A stretch of 64,000 nucleotides of DNA from Ferrimonas sp048263965 (lineage in GTDB: Bacteria; Pseudomonadota; Gammaproteobacteria; Enterobacterales; Shewanellaceae), in assembly GCF_048263965.1 (NCBI RefSeq), contig NZ_JBLXDO010000010.1:1-64000 (forward strand), given 5' to 3'. Each line of letters starts with the position of its first letter. Positions within the stretch are counted from its first letter, which is position 1. Below are positions 59,426 to 64,000 of this stretch, in pieces. A program made the translations under genes and the position numbers. The notes beneath the pieces are model-generated. The model searched no databases, was not told the DNA's origin, and saw nothing but the letters and a program-made list of their open reading frames with translations.

Positions 59426-60586
59426 TTAAGCCAACATATCGATGAGATCCCGCTCGGTCGCGGGTTGCTCCATCGCCGGGTCCAGGGCAGCCATCAGCGG
59501 CGTGCTCCCTCCCGGATACTCTGGTTGTTGTTGTTTCTCTTGTGGTGCGCCCTGCCCCACATCCACCTGAACCTCTGCCCCGAGCCCCTGGCTCATCTCA
59601 CTGCGCAGACGCTCGGCGCCAAGGGCCAACGCTTCGCGCACAGCCGGGTTGGCGGCGGTCAACTGAACCGTCACTCTGTCTCCCTCGTGGCGCACACTGA
59701 GATCGATGCGCCCCAGATCCGGCGGATCCAGTCTGACTTCCGCCCTGGTGATGCCATGGTCCAGGCTGAAGCGCACCTGCTCCTTCAGGGGCGCCAGCAT
59801 CTGCCTGCCCAGGTTCTGAAACCCTGCGGAGGCATCCAGGGGCAGTGGCCCCCACTGACTGCTCCTGCCGCCGGAGATTTGCGTCATGACCGAGGCCGCC
59901 GTGTCGGTCGTTCGTCTCTCCCCTTCGGCAAGCTGAGGGGGCAACTCGGTGGCTGACACCTGGGTAACGGCATTGCCGGTCAGGGGACGCCAGGCACCCA
60001 GGCTTTCGCCCATGGAACTGCCCACGGAACTTGCCGGCAGATGACCTTGCACCAGCGAGGTATTCATCTGCTGGGTGGGGGCGACCATCACCTCAGACGC
60101 CGAAGCCACCACCTGAGGGGCAAGCTGTTGCAACTGGGCAGTGCGCGGACTGGGCTGCTCCGGTGACGGCGCACCGGTCAAAGCCGCAGAAACGGCCTGC
60201 TGACCATCCTGAGGCAAGATGCCAGCCAGGCTGAGTTGCCTCTCCCCGCTCCCGCTGTCAGGCGCAATCCCCTGGGCGTTAGGCCCCGGCTGACTGACGT
60301 AAGGCAGCCCCGTCTCCAGGTCGGAGTCCGCGGCCTCCTCGCTGACCGTACTTGCCAGCTGAGGCTGCTGCTGAGACGGAAACGGCACCGTTTCCTGAGC
60401 CTGGCCAGAGATGGCCGTCACTTCCCCTGTCAGGCCGTCACCGGACTCTCCAGGCCCAGGCCCCTGCGCCGCATAGGCGGGCAACACAGTGGCGAAGCTG
60501 GGGTAGTCGCCGACTTCCCCCCCCTTAGGCTGAGCGCCCTGGGATTGAGAGAAGCCTGGCAAGCTAGTGATTATCGGGTTCAACAC
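59426..60586 (-). CDS. lafE: Flagellar hook-length control protein (LafE, FliK-type)
   Basis: A 386-residue exported protein that measures hook length and switches export specificity. The N-terminal two thirds is low-complexity, rich in Ala, Gln, Pro and Ser. The C-terminal FliK domain holds LKEQVRFSLDHGITRAEVRLDPPDLGRIDLSVRHEGD and VQLTAANPAVREALAL. It overlaps lafD by 23 bases, as is usual in this operon. Confidence 0.85.
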   Translation of the reverse strand: MLNPIITSLPGFSQSQGAQPKGGEVGDYPSFATVLPAYAAQGPGPGESGDGLTGEVTAISGQAQETVPFPSQQQPQLASTVSEEAADSDLETGLPYVSQPGPNAQGIAPDSGSGERQLSLAGILPQDGQQAVSAALTGAPSPEQPSPRTAQLQQLAPQVVASASEVMVAPTQQMNTSLVQGHLPASSVGSSMGESLGAWRPLTGNAVTQVSATELPPQLAEGERRTTDTAASVMTQISGGRSSQWGPLPLDASAGFQNLGRQMLAPLKEQVRFSLDHGITRAEVRLDPPDLGRIDLSVRHEGDRVTVQLTAANPAVREALALGAERLRSEMSQGLGAEVQVDVGQGAPQEKQQQPEYPGGSTPLMAALDPAMEQPATERDLIDMLA

Positions 60587-60884
60587 TTAACTCCGTCCTG
60601 CGGTAGGCAGTGATGCCCTCCCGCTGCTGTTGAAATCTGTCCATCTCCTTGGCCAGGTGATCCCTGGCGGAGATCAGCTGCCCCAGCACCTGATGGTGAA
60701 CCTGGGCCAGCGCCTTTCGCGCCTGAAGCTCCTCCTCACTGGAGGGCTTTCCCTGAGCGACCAGCAGTTGCTGCATCCTGCTGTCTATCTGGGCCACACG
60801 AGCCCAGTCCTGATCTGCAGCAAACTTCTGCAGAGCCAGGCCGATGCGGTGCCACTGCTCAGTTGAGGTTTTCCCAGCCTTCAC
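60564..60884 (-). CDS. lafD: Small flagellar protein LafD (FliT-like)
   Basis: A 106-residue helical protein with heptad-like Leu and Ala (LAQVHHQVLGQLISARDHLAKEM). It sits between fliS-type and fliK-type genes, where LafD, a FliT-like chaperone, is found in Vibrio. GTG 60884 is preferred because GGAG lies 6 bases before it. Assignment is mainly from position. Confidence 0.65.
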   Translation of the reverse strand: MKAGKTSTEQWHRIGLALQKFAADQDWARVAQIDSRMQQLLVAQGKPSSEEELQARKALAQVHHQVLGQLISARDHLAKEMDRFQQQREGITAYRRTELSVEPDNH

Positions 60885-61239
60885 GTATCTCTCCAACCAC
60901 CTTTACCACGGGCGCCAGCAGCTCTGCGTCGTTGCGGATGCTGGTGGTCAGCAACTGCCGGCTGCAAAAGTCATAAAGTTGATGCAGGTTCATGGCCACC
61001 TCCCCCCCGCTCTCCAGATCCAGCATGGAATCCAGCCCCTGAACGATGTTGATGCATCGCTGCACTGAGTGACCCTTCTTCTCTATCTGGCGGGCGTGAA
61101 TGTGGCCTTCGGCCCGGGAGAGCTCCTCCAGCAGGCCATCGAGCAGCATGCGCACCATCTCGTGTTGATTGGCGGCCGCCGCCCGGGCATCCAGGGAGGT
61201 CTGCTTATAGGCGTTGAATGGGTCCTGTTCCTGTAACAT
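60859..61239 (-). CDS. lafC: Flagellin export chaperone LafC (FliS-type)
   Basis: A 126-residue four-helix chaperone that binds the flagellin C-terminus. Family features: AYKQTSLDARAAAANQHEMVRMLLDGLLEEL, KGHSVQRCINIVQGLDSMLDLESGGEVA and LYDFCSRQLL. It overlaps lafD by 26 bases. Confidence 0.9.
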   Translation of the reverse strand: MLQEQDPFNAYKQTSLDARAAAANQHEMVRMLLDGLLEELSRAEGHIHARQIEKKGHSVQRCINIVQGLDSMLDLESGGEVAMNLHQLYDFCSRQLLTTSIRNDAELLAPVVKVVGEIREGWENLN

Positions 61240-61250
61240 GTGGTCTTCCG

Positions 61251-62603
61251 TTAGTAGAACATTCCGGCGCTGGCGTTCATGGAGTTGATGTACTGCTCCA
61301 TGGCGGTGAACTGCGCCAGATAGCGTTGATAGGCTTGCTGCATCTGATAGTCGTGCCGCGTCATGTCGTCTTCGAGCCGCTCCATCCGCGAATCGAGATT
61401 GTCCTGTTTGGTGTCGATGAAGCCATCGCGATCGGTGAAGGGATCGATGATGCCGTCCAGCCGGTTTACATAACCATCGGTGGAGGTGAACATCTCCTGT
61501 ACCTTGGCAGAGTCGCTCTTCAGCGCCGTCTCCAGCTTCTCCTCGTCCAACTTCATCTTGCCGTTGCGATCCAGTTCGATGCCGATGTCGGAGAGGCGCA
61601 TGCCATTGTCTGTGGCCGGAAACAGCGCGTTGTTAAGGCGGTTTTTCAGCATGCGGATGCTGGAATCCCCCTTAAGCACACCGAGCTGCTCCTCCTTGAT
61701 CTTATTGGCCTCCTCCTTGTCTTCGTCGTCCTCTTTGCCAATGTCGGACTCCACCTCGATACTGCTGCCCAGGCTCTGGGTCAGTCCGGTGATCTCGCTC
61801 ATCAGCTTGTTGTAGGAGGAGACAAACTCCTTCACCGAGTCCAGGGTTTTGTCGGTGTCGTAGCCCACACTGATGGTGCTGGACTCTCCGGCCTTATGGG
61901 CTTCGGTCAGCTCAATATCTACGCCATCGATCACCTTCTCCACGTAGTTGGTGGCGCTGGTGATGGCGACGCCATTGAGCTCGAACTGGGCATCCTGGGC
62001 GGCCACCAGATCGGTGAAGCCAAAGCCGCCATCGTCCTGGTTGATCTGAATCTGATTGGCGGTGCCGGTCTCCTTGGAGGTCAGCAGCAACTCGACGCTG
62101 CCATCCCCTTTGCGCATCAAAGAGGCCTGGACACCCAGGTTCGCGGCATTGTCATTGATGTAATCTCTCAGGCCGGACACCGTGCCTGTGCCAGAGGGGT
62201 TGATCACCGAAAAGTCAATGGTCAGCACCTCACCGTCCACCTCGATTTCAAAGATGCCCGAGGTTGGGATCAGTGCATCTTCAGAGGCGAAGCTGGCCGA
62301 TTTCTGGTTGGCCTGGGCCAACTGATTCACCTTGAGGTTGTAGTTGCCCGCCGGGGCATCGGGCGCCACGGTCACCTTGGCGATGCTCTCATCGCTGATG
62401 CTGCCGCTCTTGGCATTAAAGGCATCGTCGCTCAGGGCATCCAGATCGGCGGTCATCTGCTTAAGCGACGACTCCAGCAGCTTGTAGGCATCAAGTTCGG
62501 CCTGATAGTCACTTTTTCTGGTGCTGTAGAGCTGATCTTTGCCGCTGCGCTCCACGGCCACCAACTGATCGGCCCACTGTGCCGCCGACATTCCGGAAAT
62601 CAT
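61251..62603 (-). CDS. lafB: Lateral flagellar filament cap protein LafB (FliD-type)
   Basis: A 450-residue filament-cap protein. N-terminal D0 region (MISGMSAAQWADQLVAVERSGKDQLYSTRKSDYQ), FliD core with SGTGTVSGLRDYINDNA and the conserved GVDIELTEAHKAGESSTISVG, then a long C-terminal coiled region ending with TRHDYQMQQAYQRYLAQFTAMEQYINSMN. It starts 5' of lafC by 12 bases. TGAGGAG precedes ATG and a sigma54-type promoter lies 34 bases upstream. Confidence 0.88.
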   Translation of the reverse strand: MISGMSAAQWADQLVAVERSGKDQLYSTRKSDYQAELDAYKLLESSLKQMTADLDALSDDAFNAKSGSISDESIAKVTVAPDAPAGNYNLKVNQLAQANQKSASFASEDALIPTSGIFEIEVDGEVLTIDFSVINPSGTGTVSGLRDYINDNAANLGVQASLMRKGDGSVELLLTSKETGTANQIQINQDDGGFGFTDLVAAQDAQFELNGVAITSATNYVEKVIDGVDIELTEAHKAGESSTISVGYDTDKTLDSVKEFVSSYNKLMSEITGLTQSLGSSIEVESDIGKEDDEDKEEANKIKEEQLGVLKGDSSIRMLKNRLNNALFPATDNGMRLSDIGIELDRNGKMKLDEEKLETALKSDSAKVQEMFTSTDGYVNRLDGIIDPFTDRDGFIDTKQDNLDSRMERLEDDMTRHDYQMQQAYQRYLAQFTAMEQYINSMNASAGMFY

Positions 62604-62635
62604 CCGCGTCTCCTCAAGATTGAACCCGATAGCAT

Positions 62636-62650
62636 GCTAGTTTCATGCCA
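62636..62650 (-). promoter_or_regulatory. Sigma54-type promoter of the lafB operon
   Basis: Minus strand TGGCATGAAACTAGC carries GG and GC exactly 12 bases apart, as in TGGCAC-N5-TTGC. It matches apart from C>T at -20 and T>A at -13. The start point would be about 20 bases before lafB. Sigma54 controls middle flagellar genes in Vibrio polar and lateral systems. Confidence 0.6.
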
Positions 62651-62987
62651 CAACATATTTTCTTTACGTTTCTGATAGTTATGTTAATGGCCGCGGAAGT
62701 TCTCCCCCTGCCACTAACCGGGACGACAGCGGAAGGGAAGCGACTCTTCCGCCTTGCCTCCCACTGGGTCCACCTGATTCAAAGGGCGACCCCGACACGG
62801 GCAAACTTAAACAGCCGAAAGGGAAAATGGCTCGGTAGATCCAGGATCCTGCGCCGGATCAGAATGGATCCTTAAGATCGAGCTTAGGCAATGAATTTAA
62901 AGAGGTTTTTGTTTGATTTGTGGGCGGGTAACGTGAGAGAATGCGCAAAGTTTCGACGCCGTAATACCGCTAAAGAGAGTGACACCC
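62651..62987. other. Gap upstream of the lafB operon
   Basis: About 335 bases. A frame at 62645-62875 is not supported by a ribosome site or content. Two GGATCC-containing repeats occur near 62840-62870 with no obvious role. No clear sigma28 promoter was found. Confidence 0.4.
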
Positions 62988-63182
62988 ATGACCACCATAG
63001 TGATACTGCTGCTGGCTGCCGTCGGAGGCGGACTGCTCTACCGTCATATCAGGCTGGGCAAAGGGCTGGCCCCACTGACCGAAGATCACCTGCACAGGCT
63101 GGAGAGCCACCTTGAGCAGCTCAAGAGCAGTGGCATGGTCAATCAGCAGGAGTGCGACGAGTTCCGCCGCCAGTTTCAGTAA
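62988..63182 (+). CDS. Small single-pass membrane protein of unknown function
   Basis: A 64-residue protein: one N-terminal membrane helix (TTIVILLLAAVGGGLLYRHI) and a charged helical tail with HLHRLESHLEQLKSSGMV. AAGAGAG precedes ATG 62988; GTG 62979 is also possible. It is on the opposite strand to the flagellar genes and its stop overlaps the next gene's end. No family recognised. Confidence 0.6.
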   Translation: MTTIVILLLAAVGGGLLYRHIRLGKGLAPLTEDHLHRLESHLEQLKSSGMVNQQECDEFRRQFQ

Positions 63183-64000
63183 AGCAGCGCCTGGGTCTGA
63201 TTGCGGCTGGTGTTGGCCTGGGCCATCAGATTCTGCATCCTTTGGCCAAACCCCTGGGGCTTGAGCAATAGACTCAGGGCATCGAGTTGCTGAGGCAATT
63301 CCTGGAGCTGCAATCCGCCGTTCTCCCCCAACAGCCTCTCTGATGCCAGCTCCAAAGCACTGCGCATCTGCTTGAGCATACGAGCCAGTTTGGCGACCAC
63401 CCCCTGAACCCTGGGCAAAGATTCCCTTATCCCCTGCAGATCAGTAAATATCCACCCTCTGGGGTCCTGCCAATGGTGCAGCTCCACCAACTTGATCCCC
63501 CGAAGTTCACCCGCGGGCAACCTCTGTCCCTGGCCCCGCATCCACCAGTGACCATCCAGCCGCTGCCAGAGCACCTCCGGCAGGGCGAACTGCAACTGCC
63601 CCTCCACTATGCTGGCTTCGACACCGCACTGGGACAAGGCCCGCTGAACCAGGGCCAACTGCCCCTGTGGCGTGCCCTGGGCGGGCAGAGGCAACTGCAG
63701 CCAGAGATCTCCGATGCGCAGATCTATGGTCTCGGCTCTGGCCTTGGCACTGAGCAGATCCACAGAATTGAGCTGGCACAGCCTGGGAGAGGAGGCCCCC
63801 CGCTCGGCCACAGGCTCCAGCCTGTGGTCCAGCAGCGGGTTACCGGCGAAACTGCCACGGCGGCCCAACATCTGCCGCCTGAACCGCTCCATCTCTTCAG
63901 CCTGAACCAGAGAACCTTGTGACAGGGCCTGGGTCATCAGCTGGTGCAGCTTGCGGGCGCGACGCCACTGCTGCATCAGGGTCTCCTCCGCCGCCTGGGC
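63176..64000 (-). CDS. Divergent flagellin-like protein, 5' end beyond the window
   Basis: The frame is open to the right edge, so its start lies outside; 274 residues are visible. The N-terminal visible part has a helical region (RRARKLHQLMTQALSQGSL, then AEEMERFRRQM) where flagellins have the ND0/ND1 helix. The end NLMAQANTSRNQTQALLY resembles the flagellin C-terminal QANxxxxxALxLL. The middle (VELHHWQDPRGW...) is not like known flagellin variable domains. It sits where lafA (lateral flagellin) is found in Vibrio, upstream of lafB. It could be a flagellin paralogue, a hook-associated protein or unrelated. Confidence 0.5.
   Translation of the reverse strand, partial: AQAAEETLMQQWRRARKLHQLMTQALSQGSLVQAEEMERFRRQMLGRRGSFAGNPLLDHRLEPVAERGASSPRLCQLNSVDLLSAKARAETIDLRIGDLWLQLPLPAQGTPQGQLALVQRALSQCGVEASIVEGQLQFALPEVLWQRLDGHWWMRGQGQRLPAGELRGIKLVELHHWQDPRGWIFTDLQGIRESLPRVQGVVAKLARMLKQMRSALELASERLLGENGGLQLQELPQQLDALSLLLKPQGFGQRMQNLMAQANTSRNQTQALLY

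Noticed and set aside
62645..62875. Frame of 76 codons upstream of lafB
   Set aside because: Its start overlaps the sigma54 promoter of lafB; no ribosome site and no motif.
1..64000. CRISPR arrays, complete insertion sequences, rRNA genes and prophage genes
   Set aside because: Looked for and not seen. The only mobile feature is the integron; the only tandem repeats are the tRNA-Lys units.

Overview
The window looks like chromosomal DNA of a gammaproteobacterium of the Alteromonadales type, most like Ferrimonas or Shewanella. Reasons: GC-rich coding with E. coli-like gene sets (tol-pal-cpoB followed by tRNA-Lys, tamAB, bioA/bioBFCD, hrpA, phoPQ, yebG), multiheme c-type cytochromes, an SOS-controlled integron integrase and a Vibrio-like lateral flagellar locus. 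The genus is inferred, not proven.

Layout. (1) 1-2.5 kb: integron platform with intI behind a LexA box, attI, a complete AT-rich cassette carrying a PD-(D/E)XK nuclease-like gene, an attC site, and the start of a second cassette (DUF2750). (2) 3.0-5.2 kb: nrfA-like nitrite reductase made as a lipoprotein, with a NarP-like 7-2-7 site upstream. (3) 5.3-12.8 kb: two small genes, the complete biotin locus (bioA divergent from bioBFCD), a hydrolase and a small protein. (4) 13.3-14.8 kb: FocA-type channel fused to CBS domains, with a 17-codon leader ORF overlapping its start and a strong internal start before the CBS part. (5) 15.2-19.6 kb: four-gene set of glycosyltransferase, SDR epimerase, DegT aminotransferase and FAD oxidoreductase. 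(6) 19.6-32.5 kb: small envelope and unknown genes, a GNAT, hrpA, an NlpE-like lipoprotein, an OmpA lipoprotein, ggt, a CBS protein and an isoaspartyl peptidase. (7) 32.8-45.1 kb: tamAB, yebG with a LexA box, phoPQ, an HD-GYP phosphodiesterase and small genes. (8) 45.2-50.9 kb: three identical tRNA-Lys genes in 112-bp tandem units, then ybgC-tolQRAB-pal-cpoB on the minus strand. (9) 51-55.7 kb: S9 peptidase lipoprotein, a probable orphan small RNA, and a two-gene unit of an 11-heme cytochrome plus a small TorF-type barrel behind a CRP-like site. (10) 56-64 kb: lafBCDEFSTU-type lateral flagellar genes and, at the edge, a divergent flagellin-like gene.

Themes. Anaerobic respiration (NrfA, 11-heme cytochrome, FocA) with NarP/FNR/CRP-like sites; envelope integrity (Tol-Pal, Tam, NlpE-like, PhoPQ); SOS control (intI, yebG); and surface motility. 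The best candidates for new biology are the cytochrome/barrel pair, the lipoprotein NrfA, the FocA-CBS dual-start gene, the cassette nuclease, two orphan small RNAs and the divergent flagellin-like protein. All assignments come from reading the sequence, without database searches.
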